DNA of 44,046 nucleotides from Verrucomicrobiales bacterium (GTDB taxonomy: Bacteria > Verrucomicrobiota > Verrucomicrobiia > Verrucomicrobiales > SLCJ01). This document shows, piece after piece, positions 16,412-25,351 of this stretch. The DNA lies in assembly GCA_024636835.1 (NCBI GenBank), contig JAGXGH010000097.1:1-44046 (forward strand), written 5' to 3'. A model generated the notes under the pieces. That model saw nothing but the letters and a program-made list of their open reading frames with translations. It was not told where the DNA came from and did not search any database. How positions within the stretch are numbered: position 1 is the stretch's first letter; every line of letters begins with the position of its first letter. A program made the position numbers and the translations under genes.

Positions 16412-17052
16412 TGCGACTGCTGATTTGGTTTTTCGGACTAACGGCTCTAGTGCTGGGCACCTGGATACTGTGGGGCGATGGACTGGAGTCCAAATTCTCC
16501 CATGAGGGTGCGGTGGCTCATCTGGAGGAAGCCGGGAGCTTTGCATGGCTGGTGGCTTGGGCGCTGTTGGTATCGGATGTGGTGTTGCCAGTACCGGGAA
16601 CGGTGGTGATGTCGGCGCTGGGTTACATTTACGGACCAGTGATGGGAGGCTTACTATCGGCGGCTGGCTCGACGCTTGCCGGCCTAACTGCTTATGGACT
16701 GTGCCGTCTTCTCGGTGAGCATGGAGCGAAGCGCTTGCTCGGTGAAAAAGATTTTCAACGGGGCCGACGCTGGTTCGCCAATGGCGGTGGTTGGTTGGTC
16801 TGCCTCTCTCGTTCACTGCCCATCTTGCCCGAAGTGGTCGCCTGCACGGCGGGTCTGGTAAGGATGCCGTTCAAGAGATTCGTCGTCGCTTTGATTTGCG
16901 GCAGTTTACCGCTGGGCTTTGTATTCGCTTGGATTGGCGCTGCTGGACGCGATGAACCTGCGCTGGCGATGGCGCTCAGTCTGGCACTACCTGCTCTGTT
17001 ATGGGCAGCGGCGCGATTGATATTACGGAGACTGGAAAAGCACGAGGAATAA
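16411..17052 (+). CDS. VTT-domain (DedA/TVP38-like) membrane protein
   Basis: A 213-residue inner-membrane protein. The VTT core is visible as LPVPGTVVMSALGYIYGPVMGGLLSAAGSTLAGLTAYGLCRLLG, then FANGGGWLVCLSRSLPILPEVVACTAGLVRMPFKRF, giving the two re-entrant-loop half-motifs with the conserved R-SLP..PE. Relatives act as lipid scramblase-like or transport proteins; the function here is not fixed. The start ATG overlaps the previous stop by 1 bp. Codon choice is G-ending heavy (CTG, GTG, GCG, TTG) while its neighbours favour C-ending codons. The hydrophobic composition explains part of this difference. Confidence 0.88.
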   Translation: MRLLIWFFGLTALVLGTWILWGDGLESKFSHEGAVAHLEEAGSFAWLVAWALLVSDVVLPVPGTVVMSALGYIYGPVMGGLLSAAGSTLAGLTAYGLCRLLGEHGAKRLLGEKDFQRGRRWFANGGGWLVCLSRSLPILPEVVACTAGLVRMPFKRFVVALICGSLPLGFVFAWIGAAGRDEPALAMALSLALPALLWAAARLILRRLEKHEE

Positions 17053-17103
17053 GACCAAAAAAACCGTTTTCCATTCGCGTTTGGGCTTCTACATTGGAGC
17101 CGA

Positions 17104-18837
17104 ATGTTCGCCCGTATCCAAAATTGGCTATCCACGCTACGCCACGCGATGACTCGGTTTTTCGAGAGCGCTCGGAACGTGCGTTTACTCGCCTACGTAG
17201 CAACGCTCGCAGCCCTTGGTCTGACCATTATCGACATCAATAACTGGCAGCGCATCAGCGCGAAAGCCGTCGGTGAGATACCCATTGAAGTCTCCTCAGA
17301 AGAATTCAGTGCTGCATTGGTAACCTCGGGGATTGAGTTCCTTGTTGCCCATATCGGACTGCTCTCAGCATTTCTACTTCCCGCTTGGATCGGGTGGATC
17401 ATCTGGAGGCGGCGCACGAAAGGGCAAACTAGTGCCGCACTACCAGCCGCTTTTTTCTCGCTCGCGGTAGCACTGACATGGCTCCCCCTCACTTATCGCC
17501 GGGGCATGATGGAAGCCAGCGGTAGCTCCCTAGGTGACCAACCTTGGACGGGCGAATATCTATTTGTCATCATACTCGCTTTATTGCTCATCTTCTCCTT
17601 ACCGTTGATGTGCTGGCTCTATCATCGCTCGATGATCATTGACCGCTACGTGGTGAAGAATTTCCTTAGTCCTTTCCTGCTCGCCTTCGGTGGTTTCACC
17701 GCTATCTGGATCATTTCCGACATGGCGAACAACGCTGGGGACTTCGCCGATGCGAACGTGCCTCTCACTGGAATTTTGAAATTCTACGGCGCTTTAATCC
17801 CCAGCCTGACTGTGTTGATCTTACCGATTACGCTGCTCCTCGCGCTGCTCTTTGCATTGAGCAAAATGTCAAAAGCCAACGAACTCGTTTCCATGCTCTC
17901 CGCAGGCATGAGCTCGACTCGTGTGCTGCTCCCTCTGATGATCATCGGGCTCTACGCAACTTTCGTCAGTCTGGTTTGTAGCTTTCACTGGGCTCCACGT
18001 GCCGAGGGCGCACAAAAGGCTGTTATGGAAGACCTCATCCGTGACGCCGAAGCCAAGGACAAAAAGAAAAAACGCAAACGCGACGCCTTCCTCGCGGAGA
18101 ACCAAGCCTATATTAATCGTGTCGATAACCGCCAATGGTTCGTAGGCGGATTGCCGCAAAACTACAGCCGCGACAACAAGATGGAAAACATCCTCGTGGC
18201 AGAATTTTCACCAGATGGAAAACTAGAAAAGACCATCGTCGCCAGCAGAGCATTTTGGGATGGCTCGAATGACCTGTGGGTATTTTTCCAAGGTCGCGTC
18301 ACCGAAGTCGATGAGGATGGCAGAATGGCACGCCCCAAAGTCTTCGATAAGAAGCATCTGGAAGAAGGCTGGCGCGAACGACCATGGGATTTGATCAGCG
18401 CGGGAGTCAACCCCGAACACCTCGGTGTCCCACAGTTGAGCGCTTTCCTGCGCGCCCACACGATCTACCCGAAAAGGAAACTCGCGCCTTACAAAGTGTT
18501 CTTCCATCACCGTATCGCCATGGCATTCACGTGCATTGTATCAGTGCTCGTCGGCGCACCGCTTGGCATCGTCTACTCGCGACGTGGCATCCTCGGTGGA
18601 GTCGCTGCTTCAATGATCATTTTCTTTGCGATGCTCTTCCTCTCCAACCTCTTCCTTGCCCTCGGCCAAAGCGCCGCACTTCCACCAATGCTCGCGGCTT
18701 GGGCGACAAACCTTCTGTTTGGCACAGTGGGAGCGTATCTGCTCTGGTGCCGTTCGCAGAACAAGGAAATCAAATCTCCGGCGAGCATCATCCGCAGCTT
18801 GATTTACGCGATGAAAAACAAAAGCAGCGTCGCCTGA
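17104..18837 (+). CDS. LptF/LptG-family permease with four-helix N-terminal extension
   Basis: A 577-residue inner-membrane protein. From about residue 172 (RSMIIDRYVVKNFLSPFLLAFGGFTAIWIISDMANN) it follows the YjgP/YjgQ fold. There are three helices, a periplasmic beta-rich domain (about 300-430; LVAEFSPDGKLEKTIVASRAFWDGSNDLWVFFQGRVTEVDE), and three C-terminal helices (FFHHRIAMAFTCIVSVLVGAPLGIVYSRRG). That part is the LPS-transport permease that pairs with LptB. About 170 residues precede it with four predicted membrane segments (about 29-46, 75-100, 112-131, 147-168), absent from classical 360-residue LptF/G. GGAG upstream of ATG 17104 supports the long start. It is 51 bp after the VTT gene. 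Confidence 0.87.
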   Translation: MFARIQNWLSTLRHAMTRFFESARNVRLLAYVATLAALGLTIIDINNWQRISAKAVGEIPIEVSSEEFSAALVTSGIEFLVAHIGLLSAFLLPAWIGWIIWRRRTKGQTSAALPAAFFSLAVALTWLPLTYRRGMMEASGSSLGDQPWTGEYLFVIILALLLIFSLPLMCWLYHRSMIIDRYVVKNFLSPFLLAFGGFTAIWIISDMANNAGDFADANVPLTGILKFYGALIPSLTVLILPITLLLALLFALSKMSKANELVSMLSAGMSSTRVLLPLMIIGLYATFVSLVCSFHWAPRAEGAQKAVMEDLIRDAEAKDKKKKRKRDAFLAENQAYINRVDNRQWFVGGLPQNYSRDNKMENILVAEFSPDGKLEKTIVASRAFWDGSNDLWVFFQGRVTEVDEDGRMARPKVFDKKHLEEGWRERPWDLISAGVNPEHLGVPQLSAFLRAHTIYPKRKLAPYKVFFHHRIAMAFTCIVSVLVGAPLGIVYSRRGILGGVAASMIIFFAMLFLSNLFLALGQSAALPPMLAAWATNLLFGTVGAYLLWCRSQNKEIKSPASIIRSLIYAMKNKSSVA

Positions 18838-18852
18838 TCCAAGTTCGGATCA
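18835..18852. repeat. Hairpin over the LptF/G stop codon
   Basis: TGATCC-AAGTTC-GGATCA is a perfect 6-bp stem with a 6-nt loop that includes the TGA stop. No U-run follows, so it might reduce read-through or protect mRNA ends rather than terminate. Confidence 0.5.
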
Positions 18853-18870
18853 TTCGCTCCATTCCCTACC

Positions 18871-19605
18871 ATGGCACTCAACGACAACTGGAATATTAAG
18901 GGCAGGTCACCCTCCTGCTCGATCACAGAACGAAAGTTCGAAGACGGCGAGAGCTTCTACGCCGCCATTTTCGATGCACCGGATGGCGAAGAAGGATTCG
19001 TCCGCCGCGACTTCTCAATCGATGCATGGAAAGACTACGAGAAACAAGACAACACGCCTAAGCCGTTCTCGTTTTGGAAGTCCATCTACGAGGCTCCTGT
19101 CCGCGAGGAAAAAGAAGAGAGTGTGCGTAAAGAGGATGCTGAATCCCTCCTCCGCCGTCTGGTTGAAGAGGATGAAGCTCATACCGAAAACGCCCGCTTC
19201 ATCCTTGCCGTCATGTTGGAGCGGAAAAAGATTCTTAAACAAACCGACAGCCAACGGATCGGTGAGACCAAGCTGCTTATTTACGAGCACCGGAAATCGG
19301 GCGACGTGATCATCATCGCCGACCCACAGATTCCTCTCGATCAGGTGGAGAACGTGCAAGAGGAAGTCGCCGATCTGCTCTCCGGTGGCAAAGCGGCCGC
19401 CGCCGCAGAAAAAGTCGGCATCGATCCTGATGCACCCACCTCTACCGACGGCGAATCTTCCACCGACGACAGTGAAAGCGCACCGCAAGACGAGCAAGTC
19501 TCTGAGGGTGATGCTCAACCCGAGGATGAGCCGGAGACCCTCGCAACAGTAGATTCCTCCGCATCTGAAGAAGACGCCGACTCAGCCACGGACCAACAAG
19601 CCTAG
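18871..19605 (+). CDS. Hypothetical protein with acidic low-complexity tail
   Basis: A 244-residue cytosolic protein that I do not recognise by name. The N-terminal half starts MALNDNWNIKGRSPSCSITERKFEDGESFYAAIF and has conserved-looking blocks (FVRRDFSIDAWKDY, PKPFSFWKSIYEAP, LLRRLVEEDEAHTENARFILAVMLERKKILKQ). The last 60 residues are rich in D/E/S/T and likely disordered. The C in SCSIT is the only cysteine. Proteins of this shape occur in PVC bacteria, next to membrane-transport genes, but no role is known to me. It starts 33 bp after the LptF/G gene and 67 bp before mgtE. Confidence 0.8.
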   Translation: MALNDNWNIKGRSPSCSITERKFEDGESFYAAIFDAPDGEEGFVRRDFSIDAWKDYEKQDNTPKPFSFWKSIYEAPVREEKEESVRKEDAESLLRRLVEEDEAHTENARFILAVMLERKKILKQTDSQRIGETKLLIYEHRKSGDVIIIADPQIPLDQVENVQEEVADLLSGGKAAAAAEKVGIDPDAPTSTDGESSTDDSESAPQDEQVSEGDAQPEDEPETLATVDSSASEEDADSATDQQA

Positions 19606-19672
19606 TAAAGGAATCCGGCAACACCCGTGATTCTCCCATGTCATCAACTCACTCCACTTCCAGAATATCTGC

Positions 19673-21061
19673 ATGCAAGCCGAGGGACTCGAACAACAGA
19701 CCGGCGCACTGACGCTTGCACTCAGTGCCAAGGATGTGTCGACATTTCTCAGCGCCCTCGAGAACACACACCCAGCCGATATTGCCGACTGGTTCGTCAA
19801 CTTGGAGAATGAGGACAAGCTCACCGCACTCTCTTACTTTGACCGTGATTGGGCTGCCCAACTGATCGAATATGTCACAGGTCAGGATGTCGAGGACATG
19901 TTTCGTTTCTACGACGAAGAGACTCAGCGCGCCATTCTTCAACGGCTTCAGGACGACGATCGGGTAGACGTCCTCCAAGACATAGAGCCAGGGTTTCGTG
20001 CGACTCTCATCGCACTACTTCCCGCGGCAGAGCGCGGCACGACGGAAACTCTTCTCGAGTTTCCCGAGGAAACCGCCGGTGGCCGGATGACCACATCCTT
20101 CGCTTCAGTGAAGGAAAACCGCACCGTCCGCCAAGCCGTAAAAAACCTTCGTCGCCTCCATCACGATAGCGAAACTCTCTCACGTATATTCGTTACTAAT
20201 GAACAAAACCAACTGATCGGCGAGGTGCGCCTCCGCGACCTCGCATTCGCTCGCCGTAGCACACTGATCAGTGAGATCGTCGAGCCAAACGTGCCATCGA
20301 TCGACGCTCATGCTGACCAGGAAGAGGCCGCACGAATGATCGCTCGTTACGATGTGCTCGCGCTACCCGTCGTCGATGATAAAGGACGTATTCTGGGCAT
20401 CATCACCCACGATGACGCGATTGAGATCCTTGAAGAAGAATCCACCGAGGACATCGAGAAAGCGGCAGGTATTTCCGGCGAACAAAGCGAGGACTCCTAT
20501 CTCAACACATCCGTCGCCACACACTTCAAACGCCGCGTCCTCTGGGTGCTTGGTCTCGCCTTCGCCGGCCTCCTCTCTGGCTACGTGCTGCTTTCATTCG
20601 AGGGCGTGCTCGGCAGCACATTCCTGCTCGCTCTTTACATGCCGATGATCGTCGCAGCAGGAGGAAACACCGGTGGTCAAGCCGCGACCATGGTGATTCG
20701 CGCGCTCTCGCTTGGCGAGTTAAAACCAGGATCACTGGTCGCGGTGATGGCCAAGGAACTGTCTGTCGGAATTCTCGTAGGAGGCGTTATTGCCACCGCC
20801 ATCATGGCAGAAATTTTCATCTTTCAGCCGGACGCCATGGAAGGCACGCAAATCTCACTCTCTCTATTTGCAGTCGTTGTGGGATGTTCACTGCTTCTCC
20901 AGGTAGCTACTTCCACACTTATCGGCGCCACCCTTCCCCTGGCTGCCAAGTCGATGAAACTCGACCCCGCCGTCATCGCATCACCAGCGATCACCACCAT
21001 CGTCGACGTGAGTGGACTATTCATCTACTTCACCTTCGCACGCCTCTTCCTCGGGATTTAA
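19673..21061 (+). CDS. mgtE: Magnesium transporter MgtE
   Basis: A 462-residue Mg2+ channel. The order is standard. The N domain (about 15-135) has helical repeats such as DVSTFLSALENTHPADIADWFVNL. Two CBS domains follow (about 136-260; TAGGRMTTSFASVKENRTVRQAV… and ALPVVDDKGRILGIITHDDAIEIL). A plug helix then leads to five membrane segments with the pore signature PMIVAAGGNTGGQA and KSMKLDPAVIASPAITTIVDVSG. Mg2+ binding to the N and CBS domains gates the pore. The 67-bp gap before it is too short for an M-box riboswitch and none is visible. It is convergent with purH. Confidence 0.95.
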   Translation: MQAEGLEQQTGALTLALSAKDVSTFLSALENTHPADIADWFVNLENEDKLTALSYFDRDWAAQLIEYVTGQDVEDMFRFYDEETQRAILQRLQDDDRVDVLQDIEPGFRATLIALLPAAERGTTETLLEFPEETAGGRMTTSFASVKENRTVRQAVKNLRRLHHDSETLSRIFVTNEQNQLIGEVRLRDLAFARRSTLISEIVEPNVPSIDAHADQEEAARMIARYDVLALPVVDDKGRILGIITHDDAIEILEEESTEDIEKAAGISGEQSEDSYLNTSVATHFKRRVLWVLGLAFAGLLSGYVLLSFEGVLGSTFLLALYMPMIVAAGGNTGGQAATMVIRALSLGELKPGSLVAVMAKELSVGILVGGVIATAIMAEIFIFQPDAMEGTQISLSLFAVVVGCSLLLQVATSTLIGATLPLAAKSMKLDPAVIASPAITTIVDVSGLFIYFTFARLFLGI

Positions 21062-21132
21062 CCCCTCTCTCATTGTTGCTTCATTGTTGTTTCCCCGGCA
21101 GAGAAATTCCCGCTTAAGGCGGAAACATCCGA

Positions 21133-22668
21133 TCAATGAAGGAAGTGACGGAATCCCGTCATGACCATCGCCATGTCGCGTTCGTCGGCCGCCTCGATCA
21201 CTTCCTTATCGCGAATCGATCCACCAGGTTGAATCGCTGCGGTAGCTCCAGCTTCTGCTGCGGAAATCAAACCATCCGCAAACGGGAACAATCCGTCAGA
21301 GGCGACCACACTGCCCTGGAGAGAAAGCCCCGCCTCTTTAGCCTTCCAGACCGCGATGCGGCTGGAGTCCACCCGAGACATCTGACCCGCACCAATACCC
21401 AGCGTGCGGTCTTTATTGGCAAACACGATCGCATTGGAGCGGACGTGTTTACAAATACGCCAGGCAAACTTCATCGCCTCGATCTCATCATTTGTCGGTG
21501 GACGCTTGGTCTTGACCTTCTCTTCGATATCCTTCAGTCCGAGGCAACGCACATCCTTGTCCATCACCATAAACCCACCAGGAGCTGAGCGGATAATTTG
21601 TGCTTTCTGCGCTTCCGCATAATTCGCACCCATGCGGATGAGGCGAAGGTTTTTCTTCTTCTGGAGAATCGCACGCGCCTCAGACTCAAATTCAGGCGCG
21701 ATGATCACGTCGGTAAAGATTTCGGAAATCACCCGTGCAAGCGCTTCGTTCATCGGACGGTTACAAACGATCACACCGCCAAATGGCGCCAGCTTGTCTG
21801 TCTCGAATGCTTTGTCCCAAGCACCGCGGATCCCATCGTCATCTGATCCCACTCCACACGGATTGGTGTGTTTGAGAATTGCCACCGTAGGGCGGCGGAA
21901 CTCAGAAATCAGATCGGAGGCAGCCTCAATGTCGAGCACGTTGGTGTAGGAAAGATCCTTACCCTGAAGTTGCTCAAAATAATCGGCGAAGTTGCCGTAA
22001 AGGCGCGTCTCTTGGTGTGGGTTGTCACCGTAGCGAAGCTGCGCGTAAAGCGGTGCACGAAGCACCAACTCCTGCTCTTTTGTCTCATCCGGCTTGAGGA
22101 ACGATGAAATCGCCGCATCATACGCAGCAGTGCGTTGGAAAACTTTAATGGCTAAATACTCACGGGTCTTGAGCGATGTCTCGCCGGACTCTTTAATCTC
22201 GTCTAGTACTGCGGTGTAGTCGGAGGGGTCCACAACCACGGTCACAGCGCTGAAATTTTTCGCCGAAGCGCGCAGCATGGCCGGACCACCAATATCGATC
22301 TTTTCAATCGCCTGCTGCAGCGTGACTCCCTCTTGTGCGACGGTCTCCTCAAACTTGTAAAGATTCACCACCACCAAATCAATCGGCGGAATGTCATTCG
22401 CCTTTGCCTGCGTCTGGTGGTTTTCGTCATCGCGGCGGAAAAGCAATCCACCGTGAATTTTCGGATGCAGCGTTTTCACACGACCATCAAACAATTCAGG
22501 AAACCCAGTGTGCTCGGAAACGTCGGTTACAGGAAGCCCAGCTTCACGAATTGTCTTTGCTGTGCCTCCTGTGGAGAGCAGCTGGATGCCTTGGTCATGC
22601 AGACCGGTAGCAAATTCAATCAATCCGGATTTGTCGGAGACGGAGAGGAGTGCGCGTTCGATTTTCAT
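21133..22668 (-). CDS. purH: Bifunctional AICAR transformylase/IMP cyclohydrolase
   Basis: A 511-residue enzyme for the last two steps of IMP synthesis: formylation of AICAR with 10-formyl-THF, then ring closure. The N-terminal cyclohydrolase domain opens MKIERALLSVSDKSGLIEFA and has GFPELFDGRVKTLHPKIHGGLL. The C-terminal transformylase has LRYGDNPHQE, AILKHTNPCGVGSDDDG (catalytic K-H), FGGVIVCNRPMN and IGAGQMSRVDS. It ends …GFRHFLH, the normal ending. The length is normal. It is monocistronic by appearance, with 190 bp upstream to the next gene. Confidence 0.97.
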   Translation of the reverse strand: MKIERALLSVSDKSGLIEFATGLHDQGIQLLSTGGTAKTIREAGLPVTDVSEHTGFPELFDGRVKTLHPKIHGGLLFRRDDENHQTQAKANDIPPIDLVVVNLYKFEETVAQEGVTLQQAIEKIDIGGPAMLRASAKNFSAVTVVVDPSDYTAVLDEIKESGETSLKTREYLAIKVFQRTAAYDAAISSFLKPDETKEQELVLRAPLYAQLRYGDNPHQETRLYGNFADYFEQLQGKDLSYTNVLDIEAASDLISEFRRPTVAILKHTNPCGVGSDDDGIRGAWDKAFETDKLAPFGGVIVCNRPMNEALARVISEIFTDVIIAPEFESEARAILQKKKNLRLIRMGANYAEAQKAQIIRSAPGGFMVMDKDVRCLGLKDIEEKVKTKRPPTNDEIEAMKFAWRICKHVRSNAIVFANKDRTLGIGAGQMSRVDSSRIAVWKAKEAGLSLQGSVVASDGLFPFADGLISAAEAGATAAIQPGGSIRDKEVIEAADERDMAMVMTGFRHFLH

Positions 22669-22858
22669 GGAAAAAAAATGGGATGGAATAGGTTCACAAC
22701 CACCCTGTCGCGAAACCTTGCAGTCGAGCTAGACTTGAGGCAAGGGGAAATCCCGAATCAACCCCAAACCTCTCCACAAGTCCTTAATAATCAACTAAAA
22801 ACACAGTCATAAAGAAACGCATAAAAAGCGCCCAAGAATGCCTTACCCAAGCGCCAAG

Positions 22859-23368
22859 CTAAGGCTGCGGATACTTTTGAGTGCCAATCTGGAGATACCG
22901 CCCCTTCCCTTCCAGACTCTGATCTCCAGTGCGTAAATAATACGTCGGCAAGTCATCAACGACTTCCACATCAAGCTCACGACTTTTCCTATCACCGAGT
23001 CGCTGCTGATAGAGCGCATACTTTCCATCGTCGGTGCGCCCGATCCTCACCATATCCAAATCATCGTGCGTCTTCGTTGTTCTCGCCTGACGATAAAGCA
23101 GCCGTCCCTCAAAGCGACACACCTCTCGCCACAAATCGTCCGGATGGCCATCACCATCTCCATCCACAAAAAGACTCCTGTCTCCCACACCTGTCATATC
23201 CACATAGCTATCGATCGACGCTCGGTTCTGGTAATCGGCGATATGCAATCCCGCTACCAACACCATCACTACAGCAAAACACGCGAGCAACTTTCCAGCC
23301 GACTGCTTCGGTTGGTTCCCTCCTCTGTTTCGCGAGGCGCTTCCCAATGATTCGGTTTCATCTGACAT
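22859..23368 (-). CDS. Hypothetical membrane-anchored protein
   Basis: A 169-residue protein from ATG 23368 (MSDETESLGS); an upstream TTG would add ten residues. The N-terminus is hydrophilic. One membrane segment follows (about 27-45, LLACFAVVMVLVAGLHIADY), then an extracytoplasmic domain with a DGDGDGHPDDL segment. That segment is like a calcium-loop or VCBS-type motif, followed by a basic region. No family is recognised. It is on the minus strand upstream of purH, with 190 bp between them, so co-transcription is uncertain. Confidence 0.72.
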   Translation of the reverse strand: MSDETESLGSASRNRGGNQPKQSAGKLLACFAVVMVLVAGLHIADYQNRASIDSYVDMTGVGDRSLFVDGDGDGHPDDLWREVCRFEGRLLYRQARTTKTHDDLDMVRIGRTDDGKYALYQQRLGDRKSRELDVEVVDDLPTYYLRTGDQSLEGKGRYLQIGTQKYPQP

Positions 23369-23654
23369 CAACGGTTTGAACCATGGCAGACGCCACAACC
23401 CGCCGCAAGCAGCGAAGCGCGTATCGTACCGGTATTGAAAAAAGTTAACTTTCCGCCGCGCACAACGTGCCCACGATCAATACGAAGATTGGATGTCCAC
23501 TTGTCAATCGCGTGCCGCGCAGCGGTTTTACGCGACGCGTCAGATCAATACCAAGATTTGGTATCGGAATTGACTCGGATAAATTTTAATCAGAAGATTA
23601 AAGCAGGTCGTTGTCAGACCTGCCGCTCACCTTTCCTCGCTTTTTCCCGAGTTC
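23369..23654. other. Divergent gap with several dyads
   Basis: This 286-bp gap lies between divergent genes. It holds ACGCGACGCGT (23530-23540), a perfect 7-bp-arm dyad ATACCAA-GAT-TTGGTAT (23548-23564), and a perfect hairpin GCAGGTC/GACCTGC with a 7-nt loop (23604-23624) 31 bp before the YihY start. A degenerate relative of the second dyad (ATCAATACGAAGATTGG) lies about 60 bp before it. I see no gene. Confidence 0.6.
23604..23624 (+). promoter_or_regulatory. Hairpin upstream of the YihY gene
   Basis: GCAGGTC-GTTGTCA-GACCTGC forms a perfect 7-bp stem and 7-nt loop ending 30 nt before the ATG. It is likely in the 5' leader or an operator; its role is unknown. Confidence 0.5.
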
Positions 23655-24602
23655 ATGAAATATCGCCTGATCACCGTGCCTCGCCACTTTGCGATGCAGT
23701 TTCTCGCCCGCTGGCGACGCCATGAAAACTCTGACGCCGCGGCCTCGCTCTCTTTCTACACTCTCCTCTCCACCATACCACTGCTCATCATCGCCATATC
23801 GATCGCAGGGATTGTGCTAGGGAGACAAGCCGCACAGGGCGAGCTCCTCCGCCATCTTCAGCAGGTCATGGGCAACGATGCGGCGACCATGATCAACGAC
23901 CTGCTCGCCCACTTCGCTCTACAACCCGAGATGGACAAAACCTTTGTCATCTCCGCACTCACGCTGTTTTTTTCCGGCACCGCCGCGCTCAACCGCACAC
24001 GAAGTCTTCTTAACCGAGTCTTCGAAATGGATCCTAAAATGCCCGGGCGACCATTCCTTCTTCGCATAGTCAGTCGTGGAATTTCCGCCGCTATGATTTT
24101 GGTGTTCGGCGTGTTGATCATCGGATCGGCAACCGTCAGTGCTCTGTTAGGATATTTCGCCGAACACGCCGACTCCGAGCTCCTTGCACAGGTGCAGTTC
24201 TTTCACCGTTTACAGATCGGCACCTCATATCTGGCCATTCTCGTAGGCTTCGCCCTCTTGATGAAAATCCTGCCACGTAGCCGACCAGTATGGGGCGCTG
24301 CATTCGCAGGAGCATCGGTAAGCGCCGTCCTTGTTGCGTCGCTGAAGTTCACCTTGGACCTCTATCTTCGCTACACCCCGGCGATGAAATCCATCTACGG
24401 CGGTGCGGCCACCGTGTTCATCATGTTGGTATGGATTTACCTCGCAGTGTTTTGCTTCATCATCGGCGCCGAAGTGGCAAGCATCGTCAACCTCCACGGT
24501 GAAAAACGCCGACGCGCCAGACGCCAAGCCGCACTCGAAGGCAACCCACAACCCTACCGCGTGCACTCGCACCAACCGAATGAAGACGAGGATTTTTTTT
24601 AG
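23655..24602 (+). CDS. YihY/BrkB-family inner-membrane protein
   Basis: A 315-residue polytopic membrane protein with about six helices. Family features are the N-terminal DAAASLSFYTLLSTIPLLIIAISIAG, TLFFSGTAALNRTRSLLNRVFEM, SYLAILVGFALLMKILPRSRPVWGAAFAGASVSAVL, and YGGAATVFIMLVWIYLAVFCFIIGAEVASIVNLHGE. The old name 'ribonuclease BN' is a misnomer. Members have been suggested to move envelope lipids or metabolites, not proven here. It is convergent, 10 bp from the next gene's stop. Confidence 0.92.
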   Translation: MKYRLITVPRHFAMQFLARWRRHENSDAAASLSFYTLLSTIPLLIIAISIAGIVLGRQAAQGELLRHLQQVMGNDAATMINDLLAHFALQPEMDKTFVISALTLFFSGTAALNRTRSLLNRVFEMDPKMPGRPFLLRIVSRGISAAMILVFGVLIIGSATVSALLGYFAEHADSELLAQVQFFHRLQIGTSYLAILVGFALLMKILPRSRPVWGAAFAGASVSAVLVASLKFTLDLYLRYTPAMKSIYGGAATVFIMLVWIYLAVFCFIIGAEVASIVNLHGEKRRRARRQAALEGNPQPYRVHSHQPNEDEDFF

Positions 24603-24612
24603 AAAGCCTTAC

Positions 24613-25320
24613 TCATAAACGCTGAAAATCCACTAAAGAACGGGAGCGATAAACGAGACGCCCCAGTTTGTTTGTCTCCGCGTTAAGAAAAAGAATCACC
24701 CGCTTTCTTTGGCGGTGAATGGTGAGAGTGGAATAGACCAGATCGGGTTCATCATTTTGTGAGATGAACGCCACAATAGCGGTCCGCTCCCCATTCTTGA
24801 ACGAGAAGGGTGAGATGTAGCAGGATTGCGGCTCGCAACTAAAAACGTTCTTTTTATCGCCGAGGTAACCAATGATTTTTTCCTTACTCAGATTCACTAT
24901 TTGATAGCTACCGTAGCGGAACTTCTGAGACGAAAACTCAACAACTTTCCCTCCCGCCGTGTTCTCTTCTGGCCTCCAATAAAGAACCAGTAAAGGCACG
25001 CGAAGCGATTGTGGAACTTGAACGGTGAGATAAGCTTTATACTCTTCTGTGGAGTCCTCAGACGGCAGCTTAGCGTAGAGACTGATGGGTTTGTCCGATG
25101 GGTATCGAAATGCTTTGGTGTAAGCCATCTGGTAAGCCTCCAAGGGGAGGTAAGACTGAGTAGTTTTAACATAGAGCTGAGGGCCGCCCCATTCGTTAAA
25201 GAGTGTCACTCGAAACCGGCTTCCGTTCTCCTCTGTGTCGTTCTCTTGAGCATGGCTGACCCATGCATTTCCCAAATAGAACACGCACAGAATTAGACAG
25301 GTTTTTAGACGATTTTTCAT
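24613..25320 (-). CDS. Exported hypothetical protein linked to Verru_Chthon A-like gene
   Basis: A 235-residue protein with a signal peptide (about 1-24, cleavage after VSHA). The mature part is beta-rich by appearance (FRVTLFNEWGGPQLYVKTTQSYLPLEAYQMA; LTVQVPQSLRVPLLVLYWRP; EPQSCYISPFSFKNGERTAIVAF). The two cysteines of CEPQSC may pair. No family name is recognised. It starts 31 bp after the stop of the 1,204-residue Verru_Chthon A-like gene on the same strand, so they are probably one transcript and possibly one envelope system. Confidence 0.8.
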   Translation of the reverse strand: MKNRLKTCLILCVFYLGNAWVSHAQENDTEENGSRFRVTLFNEWGGPQLYVKTTQSYLPLEAYQMAYTKAFRYPSDKPISLYAKLPSEDSTEEYKAYLTVQVPQSLRVPLLVLYWRPEENTAGGKVVEFSSQKFRYGSYQIVNLSKEKIIGYLGDKKNVFSCEPQSCYISPFSFKNGERTAIVAFISQNDEPDLVYSTLTIHRQRKRVILFLNAETNKLGRLVYRSRSLVDFQRL

Positions 25321-25351
25321 GGTTCACATTTTTCAAGCTTCCAGCTGAAAC

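Noticed and set aside
15950..16816. Long minus-strand frame of 288 codons
   Set aside because: It is antisense to the isomerase and VTT genes, which have clear family motifs and better context.
19606..19672. M-box riboswitch before mgtE
   Set aside because: The gap is 67 bp, too short for the M-box fold, and lacks its conserved segments.
21062..21132. Bidirectional terminator between mgtE and purH
   Set aside because: The TTCCCGC…GGCGGAA stem is imperfect and no convincing T-run is placed after it.
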